Notes: generated by a model not told the origin, from the sequence alone. A stretch of DNA of 64,000 bases from Akkermansia muciniphila (GCF_002884975.1 NZ_PJKB01000001.1:434001-498000), one strand, 5' to 3'. Shown: positions 1-9,908, counted from the first letter of the stretch. Numbers and translations: made by a program.

Positions 1-3000
1 AGAGCGAGGCCCATCACCGCCTCCAGCAGGTCGTGGACCGCCTGGGGGACAAGGACTGTGAATACATCTCCGTCAAGATTTCAGCCATTTTCAGCCAGAT
101 TCATCTGGTTGCCTTTGAGGAAACCGTCAAGCTCATTCAGGAGCGCCTGCGCATCCTGTACCGGGCGGCCATTACGAATGCGGTGACGCTGCCGGACGGC
201 TCCAGAAAGCCCAAGTTCGTGAACCTGGACATGGAGGAGTACCGGGACCTTCACCTCACGGCGGAAGCGTTCAAGCGCACGCTGATGGAGGAGGAATTCA
301 TGCATCTGGAAGCCGGGATCGTCCTTCAGGCCTACCTGCCGGATTCCTGGGAAGAACAGATGAAGCTGTGCGCCTGGGCGAAGGAACGCGTGGAGCAGGG
401 CGGCGCGCGCATCAAGATACGCCTGGTGAAAGGCGCCAACCTGGCAATGGAGAAGGTAGAGGCCTCCATGCATGACTGGGCGCAGGCCCCGTACGGCACG
501 AAGGCCCAGGTGGACGCCAACTACAAGAGGATGCTCCATTACGGCTGCATGCCGGAGAATGCCAGATACGTGCAGTTCGGCGTGGCCTCCCACAACCTCT
601 TTGATCTGTGCTATGCCATGCTCCTGCGTGAGCGGGAAGGCGTGCGGGATTACGTGGAATTTGAAATGCTGGAAGGGATGGCGAACCACCAGGCGCGCGT
701 CATCCGCCAGGCGGCGGACGGCCTGCTGCTGTATGCGCCCGTGGTCCTGAAGGAAGACTTTCACAGCGCGATTGCGTACCTGGTGCGGCGGCTGGATGAA
801 AACACCAGTGAGGAGAACTTCCTGCATGACCTCTTTGGCATGACGCCGGGTTCCCGGAGCTGGGAAGCCCAGAAAAAGCGGTTTTTAAAGGCCTGCCAGG
901 AAAAGGACGAGGTGAAGTACGGCCCCAACCGCACGCAGAACCGCGCCGCGGACCCCGTACAGCCCACGCATTACCGGGATGCCTTTGCCAATGAACGGGA
1001 TACGGACTGGTCCCTGAGGCAGAATGCGGAATGGATCAACGGCCTGATTGCCGCGGAAAAAGAAAAATCCGGGGAGGAGATTCCCCTGGTTGTCAACGGG
1101 GAGGAAATCACCACCAACCTGTGGGGCGTGGGCCGCGACCCGTCACGCCACAATGAAGTTTCCTACAAATTCGCGTATGCGGACTTTGACCAGATTGAAC
1201 GCGCGCTGGACACGGCGGACAAGGCCCGCTCCTCCTGGGCTTCCAAAAGCGTCAGTGAGCGTGCTGAAATCCTGCACCAGGCGGCGCAGGAACTGTCCAG
1301 AATCCGCGGTGAGGCCATTGCGGCCATGGTACGGGACGCTGGAAAGGTGCCCACGGAGGCGGATGTGGAAGTAAGTGAGGCCATTGACTTCTGCCGCTAT
1401 TATGCGGAAGGGCTGGACCGGGACGGCATGAATGACGGCGTGGAAATGACCCCGCTGGGCACCGTTTGCGTGATGTCTCCCTGGAACTTCCCCTTCGCCA
1501 TTCCTACGGGGGGAATCGCCGCCGCGCTGATGGCGGGGAACACGGTGGTGTTCAAGCCGTCGGAGCTGGCCGTTTACACGGCCTGGCAGATTGCCCAGGC
1601 CTTCTGGCGCGCCGGGGTGCCCAGGAACGTGCTTCAGTTCATGCCGATGCCGCGCAATGAAATTTCCCACAAATTCCTGATGGATCCGCGCCTGAACGGC
1701 ATCATCATGACGGGCTCCTACCGCACCGGGAAGATGCTGCGCGGCCTGCGGCCTGATCTGCGCGTACTGGCTGAAACCAGTGGAAAAGACGCCATGGTCA
1801 TTACCGCCACGGCGGACCCGGACCAAGCCGTGAAAGACCTGGTAAAGAGCGCCTTCGGCCACTCCGGGCAGAAATGCTCCGCCGCCAGCGTGGCCATTGT
1901 GGAAGCATCCGTTTATGACAACCCGGGCTTTCTGCGCCAGTTGAAGGATGCCGCCGCCAGCCTGAAAGTGGGCGGCTCCTGGGAGGTCAACTCCGTAGTG
2001 ACCCCGCTCATCAAGGAGCCGGAAGGCAACCTGCTCCGGGCGCTCACGCAGCTGGAACCCGGGGAGGAATGGCTGCTCAAGCCGGAACCCTCGGAAGACA
2101 ACCCGTGCCTGTGGTCGCCCGGCATCCGGCTGGGCGTGAAGCCGGGAAGCTGGTTCCACCAGACGGAATGCTTCGGCCCGGTGCTGGGCATCATCCGCGC
2201 GGAAAACCTGGAAGAAGCCATTGACATTCAGAACGACTCCGAATTTGGCCTCACCGGAGGCCTCCAGTCCCTGGATGAACGGGAAATCGCCCTCTGGAAA
2301 AGCAAGGTGCAGGTGGGCAATGCCTACATCAACCGCGTCATTACCGGAGCCATCGTGCGCCGCCAGCCGTTCGGCGGGTGGAACCACTCCTCCATGGGGC
2401 CCGGCTCCAAGGCCGGGGGCCCCAACTACCTCACCATGCTGGGAAGCTGGGAGGAAAAGGCGCTCCCGCAGAAACTGCGCACGCCGGGGGAACGCATTAC
2501 CGGGCTGGTGGAAAAGCTGTGCTCCGAACTGCCGGACTGCGCCAAGCGCATCCGTTCCGCCGCGGGCTCCCAGGCCAAATGGTGGATGGAGGAATTCGGC
2601 GTGGAGCATAACCCCTCCCATATCTACGGGGAAAACAACACATTCCGTTACGTACCCGTGAAGGGGATACTGGCCCGTGTGGAAAACATGTCTGACGATG
2701 ATGCCGCCATCCTGCTGCTGGGCGCGAAACTGTGCGGAGCGGCCCTGCACCTGAGCGTGGAGGAAGGCCATCCCTGGATTCAGAAAATGAACGGCTACTA
2801 TGCCTCCCTGACGGTAGAGACGGAAGCCGAGCTCATCGACCGGATGCCGGAGGCAGCCCAGGGCGTGCAATTCCTGCGCGGAACGGGCATCTCCGAGACC
2901 CTGGCGAACGCCGCCCGCGCCCGTGACGTGGAAGTGCTGGACCGCCCGGTGCTTGCCAACGGACGCCTGGAACTGCTGGGCTACTTCCGGGAACAGGCCG

Positions 3001-3071
3001 TCTCTGAAACCGTCCACCGCTACGGCAACCTGATTCCGCCTCCCGGCAGTTTCAAGACGGCCGGGGCGTGA
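1..3071 (+). CDS. putA: Bifunctional proline dehydrogenase / L-glutamate gamma-semialdehyde dehydrogenase (5' partial)
   Basis: This is a PutA-type enzyme that oxidises proline to pyrroline-5-carboxylate and then to glutamate. The frame is open from base 3, so the true start lies upstream of the window; GTG at 33 is only the first internal start codon. The visible N-terminal part is the proline dehydrogenase barrel, with the motifs RLVKGA, SHN and EFEMLEGM within the first 230 residues. From about residue 350 onward there is an aldehyde dehydrogenase domain, with FKPSE in the cofactor region, the general-base Glu in ETSGKD and the catalytic Cys in GQKCSA (about visible residue 625). About 200 C-terminal residues continue past the ALDH core, as in other long PutA or RocA-like fusions. 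No frameshift is visible. A GC-rich hairpin (3112-3131) follows the stop but lacks a T-run. Confidence 0.93.
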   Translation, partial: SEAHHRLQQVVDRLGDKDCEYISVKISAIFSQIHLVAFEETVKLIQERLRILYRAAITNAVTLPDGSRKPKFVNLDMEEYRDLHLTAEAFKRTLMEEEFMHLEAGIVLQAYLPDSWEEQMKLCAWAKERVEQGGARIKIRLVKGANLAMEKVEASMHDWAQAPYGTKAQVDANYKRMLHYGCMPENARYVQFGVASHNLFDLCYAMLLREREGVRDYVEFEMLEGMANHQARVIRQAADGLLLYAPVVLKEDFHSAIAYLVRRLDENTSEENFLHDLFGMTPGSRSWEAQKKRFLKACQEKDEVKYGPNRTQNRAADPVQPTHYRDAFANERDTDWSLRQNAEWINGLIAAEKEKSGEEIPLVVNGEEITTNLWGVGRDPSRHNEVSYKFAYADFDQIERALDTADKARSSWASKSVSERAEILHQAAQELSRIRGEAIAAMVRDAGKVPTEADVEVSEAIDFCRYYAEGLDRDGMNDGVEMTPLGTVCVMSPWNFPFAIPTGGIAAALMAGNTVVFKPSELAVYTAWQIAQAFWRAGVPRNVLQFMPMPRNEISHKFLMDPRLNGIIMTGSYRTGKMLRGLRPDLRVLAETSGKDAMVITATADPDQAVKDLVKSAFGHSGQKCSAASVAIVEASVYDNPGFLRQLKDAAASLKVGGSWEVNSVVTPLIKEPEGNLLRALTQLEPGEEWLLKPEPSEDNPCLWSPGIRLGVKPGSWFHQTECFGPVLGIIRAENLEEAIDIQNDSEFGLTGGLQSLDEREIALWKSKVQVGNAYINRVITGAIVRRQPFGGWNHSSMGPGSKAGGPNYLTMLGSWEEKALPQKLRTPGERITGLVEKLCSELPDCAKRIRSAAGSQAKWWMEEFGVEHNPSHIYGENNTFRYVPVKGILARVENMSDDDAAILLLGAKLCGAALHLSVEEGHPWIQKMNGYYASLTVETEAELIDRMPEAAQGVQFLRGTGISETLANAARARDVEVLDRPVLANGRLELLGYFREQAVSETVHRYGNLIPPPGSFKTAGA

Positions 3072-3294
3072 AAAACTGCCGGGGACGGGAAGAAAGAAAA
3101 GCGTATGGGAACGCCGCAGGCCCCTGCGGCGCTCCTTGTGCCTGTTGGATGGGAAAGACCTCTTAAAACAACAGGACGTGCAAGCTTCCCCGCTCGTCTT
3201 CCACTGTTTTTTCTCTTTTTCCCTGCTTCCGCCGCTGCCGGACGCCTGTTTCCGGGAGCCTCTTGTTTCTTTTCCCCATTTTGTGATAGAACGT

Positions 3295-3322
3295 TTCCGG
3301 AAAACGGGTATATTTTCCGGAA
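3295..3322. promoter_or_regulatory. Inverted repeat upstream of the acyltransferase gene
   Basis: Two 10-base arms, TTCCGGAAAA and TTTTCCGGAA, flank the 8-base centre CGGGTATA, and each arm itself contains the palindrome TTCCGGAA. The element lies about 40 bp before the ATG at 3361. No T-run follows, so it looks more like an operator or mRNA leader structure than a terminator. No function can be assigned from sequence alone. Confidence 0.4.
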
Positions 3323-3360
3323 CGTCTGCAACGCTGCGGCGCTTTTTCTATCACACTTCC

Positions 3361-4515
3361 ATGAGCACCAACCAACCATTGAACTCACACGGCAGCCACA
3401 TCGCATGGGTTGACTTCCTGCGCATCCTGGCCTGTTTCCTCGTTGTCCTGGCCCATTGCTGCGACCCGTTCGTAGGCAGTTTTGACGGCACGTTCAACTT
3501 CAAATCAGCCGTCTTCTGGGGCAGCTTTGTGCGTCCCTGCGTCCCGCTCTTCGCCATGATCTCCGGCGTGCTGCTCTTCCCTGTCACCATGGAAATGGGC
3601 GCTTTTTATGCCAGGCGCCTTAAAAGGGTGCTGATTCCGCTCATCGTGTGGTCCCTGCTGCTTCCCCTCTTCTACTTCGGCTACTTTGCCGCAGGCGTGC
3701 AGACCGCCAGCCCCAACATCGTGATGGACACCTACACCTGGAGCGCCACCGTCCAGAAGCTGTATACCTTCCTGTTCAACTTCAACTATGACACCACCCC
3801 CCTGTGGTACGTGTACATGCTGGTAGGCCTGTACCTCTTCATGCCCATCATGAGCGCCTGGCTGACGCAGGCCAAAAGAAAAGACGTGAAAATCTTCCTG
3901 GGAATCTGGATATTCAGCATGACCCTCCCCTATATCCAGATGCTGGCTCCGGCGCTGGGTTATGAAGGCAATTACGGCAACATGGGCATCCTGGGCGTTT
4001 GCGACTGGAACCCGTACGGCATGTTCTATAACTTTTCCGGCTTCCTGGGGTACATGGTGCTGGCCCATTATCTGGTTAAATACCCCCTTGACTGGAGTTG
4101 GAAAAAGATGTTCGCCATCACCGCCCCCCTGTTCCTGGCTGGTTTTGCCATCACATTCTTCGGCTTCCTGGAAACCCAGAAACACTTCCCCGGCCAGTAC
4201 TCCAAGCTGGAAGTCATCTGGTACTTCTCCGGCATCAACGTCTTCATGATGACCTTCACTATCTTTGCCATCATCAGCAGGCTCAGGATCAAGCCGCGTC
4301 CGTGGCTGGGCAAATTGGCGGCGCTGACCTTCGGCGTGTACCTGTGCCACTTCTTCTTTGTCCAGTGCTCCTATGACTTTGTGAACTTCATCGGGCTGGG
4401 CGGCCTTCCCGTGGCAGTGAAGATTCCCCTGCTGGGCTGCATGGCCTCCGCCATCTCCGTGGTGCTGGTATGGCTGTTGAGCCTGAACAAGTGGACGCGC
4501 AAGAGCATCATGTAA
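3361..4515 (+). CDS. Acyltransferase-3 family integral membrane protein
   Basis: The 384-residue protein belongs to the acyltransferase-3 family, whose members O-acylate surface sugars or other envelope molecules. The N-terminus carries the family signature around WVDFLRILACFLVVLAHCC, with the early Arg and the His after the first membrane helix, followed by about ten hydrophobic segments. The frame is open back to 3136, but those extra residues are low-complexity. The ATG at 3361 places the conserved WxDxLR motif near the start as in relatives. The gene stands alone between the PutA end and a strong terminator. The acyl donor and acceptor cannot be told from sequence. Confidence 0.85.
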   Translation: MSTNQPLNSHGSHIAWVDFLRILACFLVVLAHCCDPFVGSFDGTFNFKSAVFWGSFVRPCVPLFAMISGVLLFPVTMEMGAFYARRLKRVLIPLIVWSLLLPLFYFGYFAAGVQTASPNIVMDTYTWSATVQKLYTFLFNFNYDTTPLWYVYMLVGLYLFMPIMSAWLTQAKRKDVKIFLGIWIFSMTLPYIQMLAPALGYEGNYGNMGILGVCDWNPYGMFYNFSGFLGYMVLAHYLVKYPLDWSWKKMFAITAPLFLAGFAITFFGFLETQKHFPGQYSKLEVIWYFSGINVFMMTFTIFAIISRLRIKPRPWLGKLAALTFGVYLCHFFFVQCSYDFVNFIGLGGLPVAVKIPLLGCMASAISVVLVWLLSLNKWTRKSIM

Positions 4516-4537
4516 AAGTTCGGATGTTTTCCCAAAG

Positions 4538-4576
4538 GCGCTTCAGGACGGCAGCAATGCTCCTGAAGCGCTTTTT
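4538..4576 (+). terminator. Rho-independent terminator of the acyltransferase gene
   Basis: An 11-bp perfect stem (GCGCTTCAGGA / TCCTGAAGCGC) with a 12-base loop is followed at once by TTTTT. It sits 22 bp after the acyltransferase stop. Confidence 0.88.
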
Positions 4577-4918
4577 GTATGAAGGGGCGGGGAAAACGGT
4601 ATTCCCGGGAAAAGGACTGTGTAAAATTCTGGACGGAGGAAAAGGCGCGGGTTAGGATGCCCCTGCATCGTGCACAGGCCCAGGTTGCCGGAGACGGTTG
4701 CTTTTTACAGAAGAAAAAGCATAGTGTCCGGTCTCCCTTGCGCCAACCCCAAGCTCACAGGAAATTCCCGGGACACCGGCGATTCCTGTAATCCGTTGGG
4801 AATCATATCTTGACAACAATGATCTCTTTTTTACGGCCTGGAATCCATGCATAGGCATGGGAGGTTGGCGCAAAACGCTCACGGCGTTATTGATAATCAA
4901 CCTGTAAACCCCCAGGCT
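4577..4918 (+). other. Non-coding leader side of the CRISPR array
   Basis: About 340 bp with no convincing gene. Three observations place the CRISPR leader here: the repeats read 5' to 3' on the plus strand with the ATTGAAAC end last, the degenerate repeat is at the far (right) end, and AT-rich stretches with a TTGACA hexamer (4810-4815) lie close to the first repeat. A transcription start cannot be fixed by eye. Confidence 0.55.
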
Positions 4919-5983
4919 GTCGCACCCTCACGGGTGCGTGGATTGAAACACGGGGAAGCCCTCCCCGTCATCCATATCTGCCCGTCGCACCCTCACGGGT
5001 GCGTGGATTGAAACTTGAAATCATCCAGCATTAAGGGAGTGATGCGGGTCGCACCCTCACGGGTGCGTGGATTGAAACATGCCGCCGGGATGGCAATCGT
5101 GGATGAAATGTTGTCGCACCCTCACGGGTGCGTGGATTGAAACTTCTTGAATATCTCGCCACGCAAGAAGCCATCCCGTCGCACCCTCACGGGTGCGTGG
5201 ATTGAAACTACTGTAGCACTTCCGTAACCGATATACCCAGAAAGTCGCACCCTCACGGGTGCGTGGATTGAAACCAGCCATCACTGCCTTCTTTTGGACT
5301 CTGAATTTGTCGCACCCTCACGGGTGCGTGGATTGAAACCGGAACGGCTGGGAGGCGTTGCCGTTTACGCAGTGTCGCACCCTCACGGGTGCGTGGATTG
5401 AAACTGGTGTAACAAGGCCGGGGATCAGTTGGCGCTGAGTCGCACCCTCACGGGTGCGTGGATTGAAACAGAGGAATGGGCTTTGCCCCTTGCGCCCGGT
5501 CATGTCGCACCCTCACGGGTGCGTGGATTGAAACTTTATACGTTAAAGTTAAAGGATTTTTGAACATTGTCGCACCCTCACGGGTGCGTGGATTGAAACC
5601 TCTAAGCAAGGGGCACAACAACTAATAAAAAGTCGCACCCTCACGGGTGCGTGGATTGAAACATGGAGAACATGGACCAGCTGCTGACACGCATGGGTCG
5701 CACCCTCACGGGTGCGTGGATTGAAACTTGAAATCGGAAGACTCACTTGACTCCTTAAAGGTCGCACCCTCACGGGTGCGTGGATTGAAACCATGTCGGA
5801 AAAACGGATGACTCCGCCTTGGCCGTCGCACCCTCACGGGTGCGTGGATTGAAACATTACCAACCGAGAAAATGCAGCCTTGATGCGGGGTCGCACCCTC
5901 ACGGGTGCGTGGATTGAAACTAAAACTTTATAAAAGAATTGTAACTGCCTATAGTCGCACCCTCACGGGTGCGTGGGTAAAAC
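4919..5983 (+). CRISPR. CRISPR array, type I-C-like repeats, 17 repeats and 16 spacers
   Basis: Sixteen identical 31-bp repeats begin GTCGCACCCTCACGGGTGCG and end TGGATTGAAAC. They start at 4919, 4984, 5048, 5113, 5178, 5244, 5309, 5374, 5439, 5504, 5569, 5632, 5697, 5761, 5825 and 5890. A seventeenth copy at 5954 diverges after its first 23 bases (GTAAAAC in place of ATTGAAAC) and marks the distal end. Spacers are 32-35 bp, mostly 34, and none is duplicated. The repeat has the short GC palindrome and ATTGAAAC tail typical of the type I-C (Dvulg) group. No cas gene lies on either side, so crRNA processing would need a cas operon elsewhere. The short reading frames with repeated IHAPVRVR or NPRTREGAT peptides are array artefacts. 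Confidence 0.97.
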
Positions 5984-6324
5984 ACGCTGCAGGAACAAGG
6001 AACCGTGCGGAAAGCCAATGCCATTGGGAGGCTTTACCAGTCGGAGAATGCATGCCCGGCAGCGCAGGTATGACAGGACGGCGGCGCGGACCATATTGCG
6101 GCGGCATGTTCCGCGTGGTTCTTTTTTGATATGAAAGTTCTTTTATTATGAGCGTGTTGTGTAAAATTTACGTATCCGTTGTTTAACGCTGGACCGGGAG
6201 AACTGGCTGAGCGGGAGCCGGGATGAATGAGGGAAACGTCCTCATTCTTGATCTTTTTTCCACGAATGCTGTCAAAGGTTTATACAGTATGAACGTGCAC
6301 GATCAGGTAGAAAGAGTAGCGGCA

Positions 6325-7152
6325 ATGGAACATTCAGTGATTTTTCCGGACCATCGGAAGGTTTGCGCCCTGGGGCAGGGAACCTGGAAGATGGGAAAAT
6401 CAGCCTTAAGGGAGGCTGAAGAGATCAGGGCGCTGCGTGCCGGCATCGAGCTGGGCATGAGCGTGGTTGACACGGCTGAAATGTACGGAAACGAGGATCT
6501 GGTGGGCGCGGCGATCCGCGGATTGCGCGACCGTGTTTTCCTCGTCACCAAGGTGCTTCCGGGCAATGCCAGCAGAACCGGAACGAAGGCCGCCTGTGAA
6601 CGCAGCCTGAAGAAGCTGAAGACGGATTTTATTGATTTATACCTGCTTCACTGGGGCGGCCCCCATCCCATTGAAGATACGGTGGCTTCCATGCTGGAGC
6701 TACAGCAGGAGGGTAAAATAAAGTCATGGGGCGTCAGCAATATGGATGTAGCGGAGATGGAACGGTTTTATGCCGTGCCGGGCGGAAAGAGCTGCGCGGC
6801 CAACCAGATTCTTTATAATTTATCCCACCGCGGCGTGGAGTATGATCTGCTGCCCTGGTGCCGGGAACGCCATATTCCCGTAATGGCCTATTCTCCGGCG
6901 GATGAAGGGCGTTTGTGCTCCCATCCCGTTCTGGTGGAGCTGGCCCTGAAGCATGAGGCCACCCCGGTGCAGATCGCGCTGGCCTGGATTATGCGGATGC
7001 CCGGAATGATTGCTATTCCCAAGGCCGGTTCCGTCACGCATGTGCAGGAGAATTACCACAGCCTGTCCATTAAGTTGACTGCGGGGGATTTGGAGCTGCT
7101 GGACGAGGCTTTTCCGCCTCCGGGCAGGAAAGTTCATCTGGATTCCTGGTAA
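6325..7152 (+). CDS. Aldo/keto reductase
   Basis: This is an NAD(P)H-dependent aldo/keto reductase of about 275 residues with a TIM-barrel fold. The catalytic tetrad is visible: Asp and Tyr in VVDTAEMYGNE, Lys in FLVTKV and His in LLHWGG. The cofactor-binding segment AIPKAG lies near the C-terminus. The frame is open to an ATG at 6223, which has a GGGAG-like sequence before it, and another ATG lies at 6289. Family similarity begins only near 6325 (PDHRKVCALGQGTWKMG), so I place the start there; the longer starts remain possible. The substrate is unknown. It sits alone between the CRISPR array and a shared terminator. Confidence 0.88.
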   Translation: MEHSVIFPDHRKVCALGQGTWKMGKSALREAEEIRALRAGIELGMSVVDTAEMYGNEDLVGAAIRGLRDRVFLVTKVLPGNASRTGTKAACERSLKKLKTDFIDLYLLHWGGPHPIEDTVASMLELQQEGKIKSWGVSNMDVAEMERFYAVPGGKSCAANQILYNLSHRGVEYDLLPWCRERHIPVMAYSPADEGRLCSHPVLVELALKHEATPVQIALAWIMRMPGMIAIPKAGSVTHVQENYHSLSIKLTAGDLELLDEAFPPPGRKVHLDSW

Positions 7153-7493
7153 CCCCATGCCGCCGTCCGGTTGTGAGTGAAGCGGGATGGGCGGGTTTTC
7201 CCGCTATTCCCCTTCACTGTTTTTTGTTTAAAGCGGTTGGATTTCCGGCATTCCCGGATTTTTCCCCCTCCTGATACTTCCGCCTTGGTTCCCCCATCCG
7301 CCCGGAAATGGGGAGAAGAAAAGACGGAAGCTCCCGTGAAGGCGGCTTTTGGGCATCAGGGCATCTCCCGGTTCTTCAGTGCGCCGTTGCCGTGTGCTTG
7401 CAACAACTCCGTTCAGGCATGGACAAAGGCCGTTCTTCCGGAAAGCCTGGTGTCCGGTAGAACGGCCTTTTGCAAGGGGGGAAGGGCGGGAGG
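7153..7493. other. Convergent intergenic region
   Basis: About 340 bp between the aldo/keto reductase and the end of the minus-strand Bat cluster. The short frames here have no family resemblance or convincing start. Apart from the terminator at 7425-7472, I see nothing in it. Confidence 0.6.
7425..7472. terminator. Bidirectional hairpin terminator
   Basis: Twelve-base arms AAAGGCCGTTCT and AGAACGGCCTTT flank a 22-base apical region. The right arm runs into TTT on the plus strand, and the left arm gives an A/T-rich flank on the minus strand, so the hairpin can serve the converging units on both sides. Confidence 0.7.
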
Positions 7494-9908
7494 CTACAGC
7501 GGCTGGGCGTCCGTCCTGGGAATCCAGACGGGCGTGTTCTGGAAGGTGCTGGCGTAGTACCAGGAGCCGCGTTCCGCGCGCAGGATAAGCGGAGTGGATT
7601 CCGGAAGGGTGATGATGGCCGGGCTGGCCAGGTCCGCCGCGTGCCTGCCGGGCGTCTTCTGCGTGACGATAAGGAGGCGGTCCGCCGGGATGGATTCCGG
7701 CGTTTCAGGGTACATGATGTAGTTCATGATGGCCGCCACGGTGACCAGGCCGCTGAGTGTGGCCAGGATGGTCAGCAGCGCCCCGTGCCTGCGGGTAACG
7801 GTCAGGAGGGCCAGGAAGGTGAGCATGACCGCCCCGGAAAGGATGGAGACCGGGCCCAGCGCATCATGGCTGAGGTAGGTGAGCCACTGGTTTTCCGTGG
7901 TGTCCGGCGGCAGGATGGCTCCCTCCTTGCGTTCAATGAATTTCAGGTTGTACCTGGCTTCCGTGAAGTATGGGGAGAGCTCCAGCGCGCGGCGGTAGTT
8001 GAGGGCCGCCAGTCCGGGCTTATTCATGCGGTAGTAGGCGTTGCCGACGCCGAAGCAGGCATAGGCGCGTTCCGCCCTGGAGAGGTCCGGGTTGGAGCTT
8101 TCCCTGCTGAAGTAGTCCGCGGCTTTTGCGTATTCCCCCTGCTCATAGGCCTGTACGCCCAGATTGTCCGTTTCCTCCGCGTTTGCGGCTGTTCCGGCCA
8201 GGGACAGGGCCAGGACGGCAGCCATGATGAGCACGGGAAGCTTGGCGATGGCTTTTTTAATGGAGTGCAGCATGTTCTGGCGTTCCGCATGGGGCAGTTC
8301 GTCCGCGGAGCCGGAAGGCTTGAACGCCCTGTCATCCCGGAGCTGAAGGATCGTTTTCATTTCTTCATTCTGTTTGGAGGGCGGAATGTAGCTTTCAATG
8401 AAGTTGCCCGCGGCGCGCAGGAATTCCGTGGAGCTGGCGTGGCGCGGGGTGGAGGCGAGCCTCCTGAAGGAGCGCATGCGTTCCCTGGCCGTGAAGCTTT
8501 CCTTCTGGACTTTCCGGATGTAGCGGATGAGGGCCATGCCCAGCAGGACGACGGCGGGGATGTAAGCCAGGAAGTACCATCCCCAGTGGGCCGGGGCGGT
8601 CAGGGCATTCATGACGGAGGCGGGCATGAGGCCGTAAATGTCCGTCATGTCCGCTACCGGAATGGTGCCCGCGGGGGGAGGAGTGGCGGGCGCAGCGGCT
8701 CCGGCCGCCGCTCCGGTGATGGCGGAGGCCTTCCATTCCAGGGGAATGGGGGCGGTGGTTACGGTTTTGTACTGTTGAGTGCTGGGGTCAAAAAAGGTGA
8801 GTTCAAAGGGTGGGATGGCATCCGTCTGGGCAATGGGGCGCAGCATTTGCTGGAATTCCACGGTTCCCTGGATGGTGCGGGTGTTCTGGCCCGGGTCCAG
8901 TTTGTTGGGCGGGTAGAGCTTCCAGTTGGAGGCGTCCGTGAGGGAAGGGCAGGCGATGCTGTGGATGTTGCCCGTGCCCGTCACCTTGATCTTGACGGTG
9001 ATGGGTTCATTGGCGCTGAGGTCCCGTGCATCCGTGCTGGAAGAGATGCGGAATTCCCCTACGGCATTGGTGAAGGAGGCGGGAGCTCCCTCCGGGAGTT
9101 CCTGCGCCGTGATTTTTACTTCCGGAATGGACATTTCCACCAGTACTTCCGAGCGGATGAAGTTGGCGATGAGGGGATCCGCCTCCGGCAGCGTGGCGCG
9201 GGCCGTGACGGTGCCTGCCGCGGTGACTTGTCCTGCGCGCAGCGGGAACAGGGTGCTCTGAAAGGTCATGACATTCCAGTTCACGCCTTTGTAGAGCACG
9301 GAGCCGCGGGGCTGCCCGCGGAGCAGTTCCACCAGCGTGGGTTCAAAGCGCCAGGTGGCCAGGTTGGAGGTGGTGATGGTTGGGGCGGTGTATTCCAGGA
9401 TGTATTCCGGAGCGTATATTTTCAGTTCGCAGCGGTCCGGCTGGTGCACGTAGGGCTTCTGGTTGTCCACATGCCACAGCATGCCGTATGGCACAGTGGT
9501 TCCGTTCATGTTCAGCGTGTTCCACTGGATGGCGCTGTACGGGTAAACGGTCAGCGTCTGGGGAAGCGTGGTATAGGTGCGCCCGTTGTTGGCCTGGAGG
9601 GTCAGGGAGGGGATTTCCACGGTGCCCACTTCATCCGGCGTGACTTCAATAGCCATCAGGAAGGCGGACTGGTTGGGGGACCCGGGCCAGCGGATGTAGT
9701 TGCCCTGGCTGACCCAGCGCAGGCTGGCCCCCTTCACCCTGGGGAGCGGGTCCTGGCGGGCGATGCTGCCGTCCGTCAGGATGATGAACAGGCGGGTCTG
9801 TTCTCCCGGCACGACGGCGTCAGACAACCAGGTGGTGACCACCTGCTGCGCCATGGCCGTTACGGCCATGCAGAAGAAGAGTGAAAGAATGGCGAACAAT
9901 TTTTTCAT
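7494..9908 (-). CDS. BatD/BatE-type fusion: BatD (oxygen-tolerance-like) and TPR domains with a C-terminal SH3-like tail
   Basis: The 804-residue protein begins with a signal peptide (MKKLFAILSLFFCMAVTAMAQ). About 400 residues of BatD-like beta-domain sequence follow, then a proline/alanine linker and a membrane helix near residue 445. A cytoplasmic helical stretch and another hydrophobic segment near 550 precede a TPR block (LGVQAYEQGEYAKAADYFSR and a following repeat). Two more membrane helices follow, and the last 60 residues look like a bacterial SH3 domain. In other genomes BatD and BatE are usually separate proteins, so this looks like a fusion. It is the last gene of the moxR-DUF58-BatA-BatB/C cluster and lies 48 bp after the preceding gene. 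The Bat system is linked to envelope stress or aerotolerance, but its biochemistry is not settled. Confidence 0.82.
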   Translation of the reverse strand: MKKLFAILSLFFCMAVTAMAQQVVTTWLSDAVVPGEQTRLFIILTDGSIARQDPLPRVKGASLRWVSQGNYIRWPGSPNQSAFLMAIEVTPDEVGTVEIPSLTLQANNGRTYTTLPQTLTVYPYSAIQWNTLNMNGTTVPYGMLWHVDNQKPYVHQPDRCELKIYAPEYILEYTAPTITTSNLATWRFEPTLVELLRGQPRGSVLYKGVNWNVMTFQSTLFPLRAGQVTAAGTVTARATLPEADPLIANFIRSEVLVEMSIPEVKITAQELPEGAPASFTNAVGEFRISSSTDARDLSANEPITVKIKVTGTGNIHSIACPSLTDASNWKLYPPNKLDPGQNTRTIQGTVEFQQMLRPIAQTDAIPPFELTFFDPSTQQYKTVTTAPIPLEWKASAITGAAAGAAAPATPPPAGTIPVADMTDIYGLMPASVMNALTAPAHWGWYFLAYIPAVVLLGMALIRYIRKVQKESFTARERMRSFRRLASTPRHASSTEFLRAAGNFIESYIPPSKQNEEMKTILQLRDDRAFKPSGSADELPHAERQNMLHSIKKAIAKLPVLIMAAVLALSLAGTAANAEETDNLGVQAYEQGEYAKAADYFSRESSNPDLSRAERAYACFGVGNAYYRMNKPGLAALNYRRALELSPYFTEARYNLKFIERKEGAILPPDTTENQWLTYLSHDALGPVSILSGAVMLTFLALLTVTRRHGALLTILATLSGLVTVAAIMNYIMYPETPESIPADRLLIVTQKTPGRHAADLASPAIITLPESTPLILRAERGSWYYASTFQNTPVWIPRTDAQPL

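Noticed and set aside
1143-3017. A 624-codon minus-strand frame antisense to PutA
   Set aside because: Same reason: a shadow of a conserved aldehyde dehydrogenase.
5057-5794. Open frames across the CRISPR array with repeated IHAPVRVR and NPRTREGAT peptides
   Set aside because: These peptides are translations of the CRISPR repeat in different frames, a known source of spurious proteins.
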